This document shows positions 40,310 to 49,154 of a stretch of DNA of 64,000 nucleotides, in pieces. The DNA is taken from contig NZ_CP049107.1 in assembly GCF_011044255.1 (NCBI RefSeq), positions 4,089,001 through 4,153,000 of the forward strand, in the 5' to 3' direction. How positions within the stretch are numbered: position 1 is the stretch's first letter; each line of letters begins with the position of its first letter. The notes under the pieces are model-generated. The model worked only from the letters and a program-made list of their open reading frames with translations, did no database searches and was not told the origin of the DNA. Source of the DNA: Rhizorhabdus phycosphaerae (GTDB lineage: Bacteria > Pseudomonadota > Alphaproteobacteria > Sphingomonadales > Sphingomonadaceae). The position numbers were made by a program, and so were the translations under genes.

Positions 40310-41836
40310 TCAATGACCGGCGCTGGGCGGGCCGCTGATACGCGGACGCGGGGCGAGCCACACGAGCGCGGTGATCGCGATCAACAATCCGCCCGTCACC
40401 AGAAACACCTTGTCGGTGGCCAGGGTGAGGGCCTCCTTGTCCACCAGCTGCGCGATCAACGTGCGGATCTGCTCGCTCGAAAAGCCGCGCTCGGTCAGCG
40501 TGGCCGTCATGCTGTCGGGATTGACGTTGCCCGACAGGTCGCTGCCGAACATCCGCGCCTGATCGTTCCAGAAGGTCACCACGACAGAGGTCGAAAAAGC
40601 GAGGGCGATCGTGCGCAGAAGATTCTGGAGGCTGGCCGCCGACGTCACCATCTGCGGCGGCACCGAACTCAGCGAGATCGAAGTCACCGTGACGAAGAAG
40701 AAGGGCATGCCGATGCCCATGATGAACTGCGGCATGGCGAGCGACCAGAAGTCGGCGCCGCTGGTCCAGTTGGTCCGCAACAGGGTCGACCCACCCAGCC
40801 AGATGAGGCCGAAGCTGAGAACGAAGCGTGCGTCCATCTTGCCCATCAGCAGCGGTGGGAAACGGGCCACGAACAGGGCGGCGATCGCTGTGAAGGCGGT
40901 GGCGAAGCCCGCCTGAGTCGCGGTGTAGCCGAGCGACAGCTGCATCCACTGCGGAATGACAACGATCCCGGCGAAATAGGCGCCAAAACCGAGCGCAAGG
41001 GTGAAGGCGCTCAGCGTGAAGCCGCGATAGCGGAAGATCCGCAGGTCGACGACCGGGTGCTCGTCGGTCAGTTCCCAGATGATGAACAGGACAAAGAAGA
41101 CCGCTGCCGCAATGCCGAGGCCGAGCACGAACGGGTCGGCGAACCAGTCATGTTCGCGCCCGATGTCGAGCATGATCTGGAGACAGCCGATCCACAGCAC
41201 GAGCAAAGCGATACCGATCTTGTCGATCGGGATGCGGACGACCGGCGTCTCGGCCGGACGGAGCATCGCGTAGCTGACGCCGGCGCAGAAGGCGACGATC
41301 GGCATGTTGATAAAGAAGATCCAGTGCCAGCTCCAGTTGTCGCTGATGAATCCGCCCATGATCGGGCCCAGAGCCGGGCCCGTGAGCGTTGTGATCGCCC
41401 ATATTCCCATGGCCTGCGGGCGCTTCTCCGGCGGATAGATGCGCATCAGCAGCGTCTGGGTGAGCGGGACCAGCGGCCCGCCGCATATCCCCTGGCCGAT
41501 ACGCGCGACGACCAGCATGCCCAGCGTCGGCGACAGTCCGCACAGCACCGAGAACAGGCCGAAGCCGAGCACTGACAAAATGAACAGCCGGACGGTGCCG
41601 ATACGCTGCGACAGCCAGCCGGTGAGCGGCAGGCAGATCGCCTCCGCCACCGCATAGGAGGTGATGACCCATGTTCCCTGGCTGGCAGAAATGCCGAGAT
41701 TGCCGGAGATGTGCGGCACAGAGACATTGGCGATGGTCATGTCGAGCACGACCATGAGATTGGCGGCCGCCAGCGCAGCCCCGGCAAGGGCGCGCTTGCG
41801 GCCGGTCAAGAGCGACGAAGGATCGACGGCGGCCAT
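40310..41836 (-). CDS. emrB: EmrB-type DHA2 efflux permease
   Basis: 508-residue inner-membrane permease with 14 helices. Family signs: VVLDMTIANVSVPHISGNLGIS, TSYAVAEAICLPLTGWLSQRIG, GRIGQG-like QGICGGPLVPLTQTLLM, and PALGPIMGGFISDNWSWHWIFFINMP (motif C). It forms a tripartite pump with the adjoining HlyD-type adaptor and NodT-type outer-membrane factor. It begins 4 nt after the adaptor stop and is the last gene of the operon. Confidence 0.93.
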   Translation of the reverse strand: MAAVDPSSLLTGRKRALAGAALAAANLMVVLDMTIANVSVPHISGNLGISASQGTWVITSYAVAEAICLPLTGWLSQRIGTVRLFILSVLGFGLFSVLCGLSPTLGMLVVARIGQGICGGPLVPLTQTLLMRIYPPEKRPQAMGIWAITTLTGPALGPIMGGFISDNWSWHWIFFINMPIVAFCAGVSYAMLRPAETPVVRIPIDKIGIALLVLWIGCLQIMLDIGREHDWFADPFVLGLGIAAAVFFVLFIIWELTDEHPVVDLRIFRYRGFTLSAFTLALGFGAYFAGIVVIPQWMQLSLGYTATQAGFATAFTAIAALFVARFPPLLMGKMDARFVLSFGLIWLGGSTLLRTNWTSGADFWSLAMPQFIMGIGMPFFFVTVTSISLSSVPPQMVTSAASLQNLLRTIALAFSTSVVVTFWNDQARMFGSDLSGNVNPDSMTATLTERGFSSEQIRTLIAQLVDKEALTLATDKVFLVTGGLLIAITALVWLAPRPRISGPPSAGH

Positions 41837-41840
41837 GGTA

Positions 41841-42968
41841 TCAGCGATCGCTGACGTCCACTTCGGCTTCCATCGACAGGCCGACGCGCAGCGGATGCTC
41901 GGCCAGTTCCTTCGGGTCGAGTTCGATACGGACGGGCACGCGCTGGACGACCTTGATCCAGTTGCCGGTCGCGTTCTGCGCCGGGATCAGCGCGAAGGCG
42001 GAGCCGGTGCCACCCGAGAAGCCGACGACCTTGCCGTGATAGACCACGTCGCTGCCGTAGAGATCGGCGGTCAGCGTCGCGGCCTGACCCGGCCGCACGC
42101 GGCGCAGCTGGCGTTCCTTGAAGTTCGCGTCGACATAGACCTTCGTGACCGGGACGATCATCATGATCTGGTTGCCGACGGCCACACGCTGTCCGACCTG
42201 CACCTGCCGGCGGGTCACGACGCCGTCGATCGGCGCGCGAATGACGGCGCGATCGAGGTCGAGCTTGGCAGCGTCGAGCTTCGCCTTCGCCGCGAGCACG
42301 GCGGGGTCGGTCTCGACCGTCGAGCCGGACACCAGCGCCTGATTGGCGGCGAGTTGGCCCGATGCGGCACCGCGGTTGGCGCGCGCCTGGTTCAGGCTGG
42401 CCTGCGCCGCGGCGAAGGCTTTGCGCGCGGCGGTCAGTTCGTCTCCCGAGACGGCACCCGACGGCTGGAGAGCAAGGCGGCGTTCCAGATCGACCTTGGC
42501 CTTCTGATAATCGGCCTCGGCGCTGGCAATGTCGGCGCTGCGGGCGTTGACCTGCGCCGATAGCGCTTCGCTGGTCGCGCTGCTCTGGCGGAACATCCGC
42601 TTCGCACGAGCCAGTTCGGCTTCCGCCTGGGCATAGGCGATCCGCATGTTACTGTCGTCGAGGCGGACGAGCACGTCGCCCTTCTTGACCGCTTGCGTGT
42701 CGCTGACCAGAACCTCCACCACCTGCGCGCTGACCAGCGGCGTCACCTGGGCCACCTCGGCGTTCACATAGGCGTTGTCGGTGCTGACATGGTTGCGCCC
42801 GACCAGCAGATACCAAGCGCCGTAGATCAGAGCCACGGCAACCACGAGGATCGCGAAGCGGATGAGCCAGGTCTTGCGTGTCTGCAACCGTGCCTCCCTG
42901 GCCTCGGGGCTCTCGCCCGCTGGCTGGCTGGGGGCTGCGGTCTGGGGCTTCTGATCGGCTTCAGCCAT
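41841..42968 (-). CDS. emrA: EmrA/HlyD-type periplasmic adaptor
   Basis: 375 residues. One N-terminal membrane helix (WLIRFAILVVAVALIYGAWYLLV), then a biotinyl-lipoyl domain (VSTDNAYVNAEVAQVTPLVSAQVVEVLV), a long alpha-helical hairpin (about 100-200), and a beta-barrel with RAPIDGVVTRRQVQVGQRV. It links the inner-membrane permease to the outer-membrane channel. ATG 42968 overlaps the NodT-gene stop by 8 nt. Confidence 0.92.
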   Translation of the reverse strand: MAEADQKPQTAAPSQPAGESPEAREARLQTRKTWLIRFAILVVAVALIYGAWYLLVGRNHVSTDNAYVNAEVAQVTPLVSAQVVEVLVSDTQAVKKGDVLVRLDDSNMRIAYAQAEAELARAKRMFRQSSATSEALSAQVNARSADIASAEADYQKAKVDLERRLALQPSGAVSGDELTAARKAFAAAQASLNQARANRGAASGQLAANQALVSGSTVETDPAVLAAKAKLDAAKLDLDRAVIRAPIDGVVTRRQVQVGQRVAVGNQIMMIVPVTKVYVDANFKERQLRRVRPGQAATLTADLYGSDVVYHGKVVGFSGGTGSAFALIPAQNATGNWIKVVQRVPVRIELDPKELAEHPLRVGLSMEAEVDVSDR

Positions 42969-44427
42969 TCTGGTCTTCCTTGGAGAGAGCGGTAGCGGGC
43001 GCAGCGAAGCCGCCGCCCAGCGCGCGAACGAGAGTGATGTCGATGCCGAACCTCCGGGCATCGAGGTCCGCTGCGGCGCGGCGCGCCTGCAGCACTCTCT
43101 CTTCCGCTGTCAGCACGTCGAGATAGGTGGAAAGGCCGCCCTCATAGCGCTTGCGCGCTATCGCATAGGCTTCTTCGGAGTCCGCGAGGGCCTGTCGCGA
43201 CTGGGCCAGCTGCTCGGCGATCGATCGCTGGCTCGTCACGGCATCGGCGACCTCGCGATAGGCGGCCAATATCGTGCGATCATAATCGGCGACGGCCTCA
43301 TCATAGGTCGCCCGCGCGCCGCGATATTGTCCTGCGAGGCTGCCGCCTCGAAAGATCGGCAGGCTGATCGCCGGTCCGACATTGCCGAAGATCGAGTCTT
43401 TCTTGGCGAGATTGTCGAAACCCAGCGATTGCACGCCGACCAGCGCGCTCAGGCTGACCGCAGGATAGAAGTCGGCGCGCGCCACCTTGATGCGGGCGGC
43501 CGCGGCTTCGGCGCGGGCGCGGGCTGCGGCGATGTCCGGCCGACGGCCGATCAGCTCGGTGGTGGTCTGCGCTGGCAGACCGGGGGCCAGCAGCCGGGCC
43601 AGAGCCGGACGGGTGATCGCCAGGCCGCGATCGGGGCCTGCGCCGACCAGCGCGGCAAGCTGATGGCGGGTCGCTGTTATCATGTCGTCCACAGCGGCCA
43701 GATCGGCCTTTGCGGTCGGGACGGCGGCATCCGCCTGCTTCAGCTCGGCGCGGGTGTCGAGCCCGGTGGCGACGCGGTTCGCCACGAGCTTCTGAGTCGC
43801 GCCCCTCAGTTCGAGGGCGGCCGCGAGTACGTCGCGCTCAGCATAAAGACGGGCGAGATCGGCATAGGCCGAGGCAATCGAGGTGGCGAGGGTCAGCCGG
43901 GCCTGAGCCTGCTCGATCCTCGCTGCTTCAGCCTCGGACGTGGCAGCCGCCAGGGTCGCGCGATTCTTGCCCCACAGATCGAGATCGAACGACAGGTCGA
44001 CGGAAGCCTGTCCGCGCTGCTTCCACCCCTTGGGTACGAACTCCTTCGGGAAGCCCATATTGTAGCTCTGCTTCTGCCACCCGCCTTCCGCCGCCGCGTC
44101 GAGCGACGGCAGAAGCGCGCCGCCGGCCGACTGGACCGCAGCCTCGGCACGCCTCAGCCTCGCGGCGGCGGCGGCGGCATCGGGCGATCCGTTCAGTCCT
44201 TCGCGGATCAGGGCGTCGAGCTGGGGGTCTCCGAAGGCCTGCCACCATCCGTCACCCGGCCAGCCCTGGGCGGCGGTGGTCGCCAGGCTCTGCTCGGCGG
44301 CGATCGAGTCCGGCGCTCGCAGGGCAGGGCGGGGGCCAAGATCGGGAACGGCTGCACAGGCGGACAGCGCGATCACGAGCGTGAGCGGCGCCAAGGTGCG
44401 GAGAGATCTTCGGTGATTCGGGGTCAT
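42961..44427 (-). CDS. NodT-family outer-membrane efflux lipoprotein
   Basis: 488 residues. The N-terminal lipobox LSAC (signal TLAPLTLVIALSAC) marks a lipoprotein, followed by two outer-membrane efflux repeats: WWQAFGDPQLDALIREGLNGSPDAAAAAARLR early, and GRRPDIAAARARAEAAAARI, then GGLSTYLDVLTAEERVL in the second half. It is the TolC-like channel of the pump and the first gene of the operon, divergent from a TetR regulator. A degenerate copy of the TetR palindrome lies 5 nt upstream of its ATG. Confidence 0.92.
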   Translation of the reverse strand: MTPNHRRSLRTLAPLTLVIALSACAAVPDLGPRPALRAPDSIAAEQSLATTAAQGWPGDGWWQAFGDPQLDALIREGLNGSPDAAAAAARLRRAEAAVQSAGGALLPSLDAAAEGGWQKQSYNMGFPKEFVPKGWKQRGQASVDLSFDLDLWGKNRATLAAATSEAEAARIEQAQARLTLATSIASAYADLARLYAERDVLAAALELRGATQKLVANRVATGLDTRAELKQADAAVPTAKADLAAVDDMITATRHQLAALVGAGPDRGLAITRPALARLLAPGLPAQTTTELIGRRPDIAAARARAEAAAARIKVARADFYPAVSLSALVGVQSLGFDNLAKKDSIFGNVGPAISLPIFRGGSLAGQYRGARATYDEAVADYDRTILAAYREVADAVTSQRSIAEQLAQSRQALADSEEAYAIARKRYEGGLSTYLDVLTAEERVLQARRAAADLDARRFGIDITLVRALGGGFAAPATALSKEDQNG

Positions 44428-44431
44428 AGGA

Positions 44432-44448
44432 AACCGTACTGTGTCGTA
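44432..44448. promoter_or_regulatory. degenerate second TetR site at the efflux operon start
   Basis: AACCGTA-CTG-TGTCGTA has the same 7-3-7 layout as the perfect palindrome 46 nt away, with several arm mismatches. It abuts the efflux operon start codon. Confidence 0.5.
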
Positions 44449-44494
44449 TTGTTTCGCTCTGCGCTGGACTTAGCCTCTTGTCAATAAAAATCTG

Positions 44495-44511
44495 TACCGT
44501 ATAGTACGGTA
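44495..44511. promoter_or_regulatory. palindromic TetR operator TACCGTA-TAG-TACGGTA
   Basis: A perfect 7-bp inverted repeat around TAG ends directly before the TetR ATG at 44512. A bound repressor would block both its own start and the divergent efflux operon. Confidence 0.78.
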
Positions 44512-45153
44512 ATGAAAATGACACAGGAGAAGATTCCGCTCAGCCGTCGCGAGGCGCGTCGCCAGGACCGCCGCGAAGCCATCATCGACGTCGCCATGCG
44601 CTTCTTTCTCGAGCATGGCTATGCCGCCGCGAGCATGTCCGCCATCGCGGCGGAGATCGGTGGATCAAAGGCCACGCTGTGGAGCTATTTTCCATCGAAA
44701 GAGGCCTTGTTCGAGGCGGGCCTGGAGAAGGCTACGAGCGAGTTTCGGCAGAGGCTGCTGGTGCTGCTCGACCCGTGCGGGGATGCGGAACAGAGTCTGC
44801 GCAATTTCTGCAAGGGGTTCATCGAGCGGGTAACGGCACCCGATGCGATCGCGCTCAATCGGCTCATCATGGCCGAATGCGGTCGCTTTCCCGAGATCGG
44901 TCGCATCTTCTACGAACGGGCGCCGCGAGCCACGCAGCGGGTTCTCTCCGATTTCCTTCGCTCGATGATGGAGCGCGACCGGCTGAAGCGGGCAGATCCG
45001 GACCGCGCTGCCCATCTGATGGTCGTGCTGAGCATGGCCGGCTGCCATCATCAGTTGCTGCTAGGGCTGCTGGACGAGGCGACGGGCGAGATGATCGCGT
45101 CTGATGTCGATCAGACGATGGCGACCTTCATGGCGCTTTACGGGCCAGCATAA
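44512..45153 (+). CDS. TetR/AcrR-family repressor of the efflux operon
   Basis: 213 residues. The HTH spans about residues 18-62 (AIIDVAMRFFLEHGYAAASMSAIAAEIGGSKATLWSYFPSKEALFEA); the C-terminal domain resembles TetR_C_7 (AefR-like). ATG 44512 or ATG 44518 (after GTAATGAAA) both work; 44518 avoids starting inside the operator edge. It is divergent from the NodT-EmrA-EmrB operon with the shared palindromes, so it very likely represses the pump and itself. Confidence 0.92.
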   Translation: MKMTQEKIPLSRREARRQDRREAIIDVAMRFFLEHGYAAASMSAIAAEIGGSKATLWSYFPSKEALFEAGLEKATSEFRQRLLVLLDPCGDAEQSLRNFCKGFIERVTAPDAIALNRLIMAECGRFPEIGRIFYERAPRATQRVLSDFLRSMMERDRLKRADPDRAAHLMVVLSMAGCHHQLLLGLLDEATGEMIASDVDQTMATFMALYGPA

Positions 45154-45188
45154 CGCCGTGCAGCAACGGTGGCTCGGGCGCCGGCCGG

Positions 45189-46247
45189 TCAGGTCGGAAC
45201 CGCCCCCTTCCCGTGCATCCATCGCGATTTCCATTGCTGGGCGGGCCGTTCGACCAGGATCCAGCTCAATGCGCCCATGGTCCAGGCCGCAACCAGCGTC
45301 GCCATGACATAGGTCTCGAACGGCAGGGCTGCGAAGCTCAGCGCTATGCCCAGCGGGAAGCCGTAGAGATAGGTGCCGTAGCTGATGTCGAAGCGATCGT
45401 TGATCCGCTGCGCCCGGCCGAGATCGACCCGGAACGCAACCCAGTAGAGCAATAGGCCGCCCGCGAGCATCGCCGATGGCTGCGCGATAGGGCGGTAGAA
45501 AAGCGCTGCGAGGGCGAGCGCGCCGGCAAGCGCTGCGTATCGGCCGTTCAGCTTCCGCAATTCCTCGCGATAGAGATAGGCGCAGGCACCGAAGCCGAAA
45601 GCCGAGAGCAGACGAAGCGTGGGATAGGGCGCGCCTAGCGTCATGTCGACGATCGGCGGGAAGCGGAACTGCTCTACCCGCCAATAGAGCGCCGGCACAT
45701 TGCATAGGCAGAACAGCAGGAACAGGATGCAGCTTGCCTTGAGTACGGCTTCGCGCCGGTCCAGCCATCCTCCGGCGCCAAGCAGTGCCACCAATATATA
45801 GCAGCGGAACTCGTAGGATATCGTCCACATCGGCGAGTTGGGCTCGATCCAGGTCGACCCCGCCAGGAAAGGCTCGGGACGTTGGAGGATGATCATCCGC
45901 CAGAATTGTCCCGGGTCGGGGAACTGCTCGAAAAGGAAGGGCACCAGTAGCGCGCTGAGCAGGAAGGCGATGATGAACGCGGGATAGATGCGCAGGATTC
46001 TCTTGGCAAAATAGCTGCGCAGGTCGGCCGAGTTGCGCATCGACTGGACGATCAGATATCCGCTGATCAGAAAGAAGGCGTCGACACAGAGCGCGGCAAC
46101 CGTCAGGCCATTGCCTGTCATCTTCTGGAGCAGGTCCGGCCCGGCAGGCGCCTGGCCCCATTGCTCATGGCCGTGTGTCAGGATGACGCCGCTGGCGAAT
46201 ATCAGGCGCAGCAAGCCGATATTGTTCGGCTGACGCGTCTTGCCCAC
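45189..46247 (-). CDS. acyltransferase family 3 membrane protein
   Basis: 352-residue inner-membrane acyltransferase with about ten helices. The family opening is NNIGLLRLIFASGVILTHG; next come DAFFLISGYLIVQS (catalytic-region motif), FAKRILRIYPAF, and the C-terminal SYGTYLYGFPLGIAL. Members O-acylate surface polysaccharide or lipids, such as exopolysaccharide acetyl groups. It starts with ATG 46247 and is convergent with the TetR gene. No glycosyltransferase cluster adjoins it. Confidence 0.88.
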   Translation of the reverse strand: MGKTRQPNNIGLLRLIFASGVILTHGHEQWGQAPAGPDLLQKMTGNGLTVAALCVDAFFLISGYLIVQSMRNSADLRSYFAKRILRIYPAFIIAFLLSALLVPFLFEQFPDPGQFWRMIILQRPEPFLAGSTWIEPNSPMWTISYEFRCYILVALLGAGGWLDRREAVLKASCILFLLFCLCNVPALYWRVEQFRFPPIVDMTLGAPYPTLRLLSAFGFGACAYLYREELRKLNGRYAALAGALALAALFYRPIAQPSAMLAGGLLLYWVAFRVDLGRAQRINDRFDISYGTYLYGFPLGIALSFAALPFETYVMATLVAAWTMGALSWILVERPAQQWKSRWMHGKGAVPT

Positions 46248-46354
46248 TCGTACACCCCTCTCACGCTACACGGCTCGGGAGTGGTTACTGCCCCGTTCCT
46301 GGGTCGCATTGATCGGGGGACGGGAATGGCTTGTCAACTGAAGACGACAAAAGA

Positions 46355-46380
46355 AAAGGGCGACCCGCGGGCCGCCCTTT
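46355..46380 (-). terminator. rho-independent terminator of rpsD
   Basis: Leftward, AAAGGGCGGC pairs with the complementary arm (one mismatch) around a GC loop, followed by TTTTCTTTTG. It lies about 24 nt beyond the rpsD stop. Confidence 0.85.
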
Positions 46381-46403
46381 CCTGTTTTCTCGATGATGCC
46401 CGA

Positions 46404-47018
46404 TCAGCGCGAGTAGAACTCGACGACCAGATTCGGCTCCATCTTGACGGGGTAGGGCACCTCGTCGAGCGTCGGGACGCGGACGAAGGTAACCTTCGCG
46501 CCGCCGTCCTGCGCGATATATTCGGGAATGTCGCGCTCGGACAGGCCCTGGGCCTCGAGGACGAGCGCCATTTCCTGCGCCTTGCTGCCCAGCGAGATCT
46601 CGTCGCCCGGCTTCACCTGACGCGAGGCGATGTTGCACTTCACGCCGTTGACGCGGATGTGACCGTGGCTGACGAGCTGACGCGCGGCGAAGATCGTCGG
46701 CGCGAACTTGGCACGATAGACGACTGCATCGAGGCGGCGCTCGAGCAGACCGATCAGGTTCTGCGAGGTGTCGCCCTTCATGCGCGACGCTTCGGTGTAG
46801 TTCTTCTTGAACTGCTTCTCGGTGACGTCGCCGTAATAGCCCTTGAGCTTCTGCTTCGCCTTCAGCTGGATACCGTAGTCGGAGAGCTTGCCCTTGCGGC
46901 GCTGACCGTGCTGGCCGGGGCCATATTCACGCTTGTTGACCGGGCTCTTCGGGCGACCCCAGATGTTTTCGCCCATCCGGCGGTCGAGCTTGTACTTGGC
47001 GCTGTTGCGCTTCGACAT
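46404..47018 (-). CDS. rpsD: 30S ribosomal protein S4
   Basis: 204-residue primary 16S rRNA-binding protein. Family opening [33 protein letters not shown] (with YGPGQHG), [15 protein letters not shown], and the S4 domain [32 protein letters not shown]. The C-terminal EFYSR is typical. ATG 47018 is the family start; five codons of open frame precede it. It is monocistronic here, with its own terminator. Confidence 0.98.
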   Translation of the reverse strand: MSKRNSAKYKLDRRMGENIWGRPKSPVNKREYGPGQHGQRRKGKLSDYGIQLKAKQKLKGYYGDVTEKQFKKNYTEASRMKGDTSQNLIGLLERRLDAVVYRAKFAPTIFAARQLVSHGHIRVNGVKCNIASRQVKPGDEISLGSKAQEMALVLEAQGLSERDIPEYIAQDGGAKVTFVRVPTLDEVPYPVKMEPNLVVEFYSR

Positions 47019-47206
47019 GATATCGTCCTTCAATCGCTGTTACGTAGCCTGCAGCCGCGATGCGGTGCAGGATCGGTCCCGGTACTCGCTCCTTTTGCCC
47101 GTTCGGGCATCGGGGCCGCCGCTTCACCGGGGTGCGGGGCCGATTGCGAAGGCGCGCCTATGACGTGGTGGGCCCGGCGAGTCAAGATGGCGTTCAGCGG
47201 GCGCGC

Positions 47207-48724
47207 TCATGGTTTCGCGGGGCCGACGTCGAGCCGGTCGAGCATGTCGCGTACGGCGGGTTCGGGGTCCGCACGCAGTTCCTCGCCGCCTGGCGTGCAA
47301 CCGCCGGGGCGTCGGTAGAGGCAGGTGTCGGAGCGAAAGCAGCCGACTTCGGCGAAACCCGCGTCACCCCGGGCAAAGCGGCTGCGCGAGGCTTCGAAAC
47401 TGATCGCATAGTTGTAATGCCCGTCCTGACCGGACCGGGCGGGATAGAGGCGGATGTCGGACCGCAGGCGCGACATGCCGGTTCGCATCCAGCGGTCGGG
47501 GGGCTCGACGCCAAGACCGCAAGCCTGCGGGTCGCGGCTGGTCTGCTCGAGCGCCAATATGCTCTCCGAGCCCTGCAGCCAGACCGGCCGCATGGCGCCC
47601 CGTACCCCGCTGAGCAGCGACAGCGCGATCCACAGCAGGGCAGCGGCCGCGAACATGGTGGACCCGTTCACTGTCGGCAGGCGCCGGCGCAGATAGGCGA
47701 CGGCGTCCGCTGATCCGATCGCGCAGAGACAGAAGAGCGGCGGCAAGGCCGGATAGACGAAGCGCCACTCCTTGTGCGGCACGGCCGAGAAGGTGATGAG
47801 AATTGTCAGGCTGACGATCGCCAGTATCGGCGCGCGGCGCAAACCGAGGAGCGCCGTGCCAAGGATCAGCGGGGTTGCGACGCCCCAGACCGCCAGCTCG
47901 CGGCTGAGATAATAATGCCCCGGCTCGACGCCGAAGATGTTCGCGATACCGCCGGAATTGGCGCGGACATAGGTCAGCACCGAATGGAAGGGGCTTCCCC
48001 AGCTGGCCCAGTCCAGAAGCCCCATCGCCAGGATCGGGACAAGGCCACCCGCGAGCAGGCGCAGCCAGCGCGCCGAGGGTATCGCGCCGGCGATCCACAG
48101 ACCCAGAAGAACCGCCGCAGGCCCCAGCTGCGGCCGGAAGGCGACAGCCAGCCCGAGCAGGAGCCCGGCGCATAAGAGCCAGCGTGAGGCGGGCATCGGC
48201 CGGGCATCGTCCCACGCCTGCCGCGCCGAGCTTCCCGCCGCCACGGCCAGGAGCAGAAAGGCCGCCGAGACGGTGTCGGCAAGGAAATGCGTCGAGAAAT
48301 AGACGAACTCGCACCACAAGGCCGCAAGCAGGGCCGACAGGATCGCCGCGTCGCGCGTGCCGCCCAGGCTGCGGCCGATCCGGTAGGCGGCAACGGTCGT
48401 CAGCAGTGCGAGCAGCGACATGGCCGCCGCCAGCATGGTCCGCAGCAGCATGGGGTCGTCGGCGAAGGCCCTCGCTGCCGCGACGATGGGGATTTGCAAT
48501 CCGGGGAGGAGCCAGCTCCGCGCTCCGACCTCATATTCCCAGGGAATGAGTCCGCGTCCAGCGACCACGCGAAAAGCCTGCTCGCCATATTGGAAGGTCT
48601 CGTCGGGATGGGTGATGTTCGGCAGCAGGATCGCGGATGCCAGCCGGATACACAAAGCCGCCAGGCACAGCAGGGCGAGCGGATGACCCGCCAGGGCTTT
48701 CCAGTTGCGCGATCCGGTCATCAT
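47207..48724 (-). CDS. GT-C glycosyltransferase, Alg9/PIG-B mannosyltransferase-like
   Basis: 505-residue membrane protein with about ten helices. The luminal/periplasmic loop-1 motif HPDETFQYGEQAFR is the catalytic DE motif of GT22-type transferases, followed by TWEYEVGARSW-like WEYEVGARSWLLPG and PHKEWRFVYPALP, both typical of the Alg9/GPI-mannosyltransferase superfamily. It presumably moves sugar from a polyprenyl carrier to an acceptor in the periplasm. The extended 90-residue C-terminal soluble tail is cysteine-containing. A double ATG begins it. Confidence 0.85.
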   Translation of the reverse strand: MMTGSRNWKALAGHPLALLCLAALCIRLASAILLPNITHPDETFQYGEQAFRVVAGRGLIPWEYEVGARSWLLPGLQIPIVAAARAFADDPMLLRTMLAAAMSLLALLTTVAAYRIGRSLGGTRDAAILSALLAALWCEFVYFSTHFLADTVSAAFLLLAVAAGSSARQAWDDARPMPASRWLLCAGLLLGLAVAFRPQLGPAAVLLGLWIAGAIPSARWLRLLAGGLVPILAMGLLDWASWGSPFHSVLTYVRANSGGIANIFGVEPGHYYLSRELAVWGVATPLILGTALLGLRRAPILAIVSLTILITFSAVPHKEWRFVYPALPPLFCLCAIGSADAVAYLRRRLPTVNGSTMFAAAALLWIALSLLSGVRGAMRPVWLQGSESILALEQTSRDPQACGLGVEPPDRWMRTGMSRLRSDIRLYPARSGQDGHYNYAISFEASRSRFARGDAGFAEVGCFRSDTCLYRRPGGCTPGGEELRADPEPAVRDMLDRLDVGPAKP

Positions 48725-48811
48725 GTCCCCCCTCGGCGCCCCCTAGCAGGCGACTTGGCCGTCGTCGTCACAAAAGCCCGATCGGGCGGTTCAATCGGCC
48801 GCGAATATGGT

Positions 48812-48817
48812 CTAAGG
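48812..48817 (+). promoter_or_regulatory. -10-like element (CTAAGG), 8 nt before a start codon
   Basis: TTCAAT-N16-CTAAGG precedes ATG 48826 by 8 nt. The same layout and nearly the same bases occur at 54779. Confidence 0.5.
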
Positions 48818-48825
48818 GCGCGCGC

Positions 48826-49152
48826 ATGACAGAGCCTGCTGAAAAGACGATCCTTCCCGCAGCCGATTGCACAGACATGCGCGAGGTCCGTGCCGCGATC
48901 GACAGTCTCGACACGCTGATAGTCAGCCTGCTGGCGGAACGCATGCGCTATATCGAGGCCGCTGCGCGGATAAAGCCGGATCGCGGCGCGGTTCGCGACG
49001 AGGTCCGCAAGGCCCAGGTCATCGCCCATGCGGTCAAGGTCGCCGATGATCGTGGCTTTCCGCCCAAATTGGCCTATCGCCTTTACGACATGCTGGTCGA
49101 AGGCTCGATCGCGCACGAGCTCGAGAGGTTCGACGAACTCCGCCAGGGCTGA
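48826..49152 (+). CDS. chorismate mutase / PchB-like AroQ protein
   Basis: 108-residue all-helical AroQ-fold protein: MREVRAAIDSLDTLIVSLLAERM (helix 1), YIEAAARIKPDRGAVRDEVRKAQVI (active-site loop with K and R), and the C-terminal helix MLVEGSIAHELERFDE. The opening DCTDMREVRAAID resembles PchB (isochorismate pyruvate lyase), so the reaction could be chorismate to prephenate or isochorismate to salicylate. No other aromatic or siderophore genes adjoin to decide. A predicted leaderless start. Convergent with the hydroxylase gene. Confidence 0.85.
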   Translation: MTEPAEKTILPAADCTDMREVRAAIDSLDTLIVSLLAERMRYIEAAARIKPDRGAVRDEVRKAQVIAHAVKVADDRGFPPKLAYRLYDMLVEGSIAHELERFDELRQG

Positions 49153-49154
49153 AC

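Noticed and set aside
45061-46161. Second leftward frame overlapping the acyltransferase
   Set aside because: The other frame has the acyltransferase motifs and membrane helices; this one is Arg/Pro-rich shadow.
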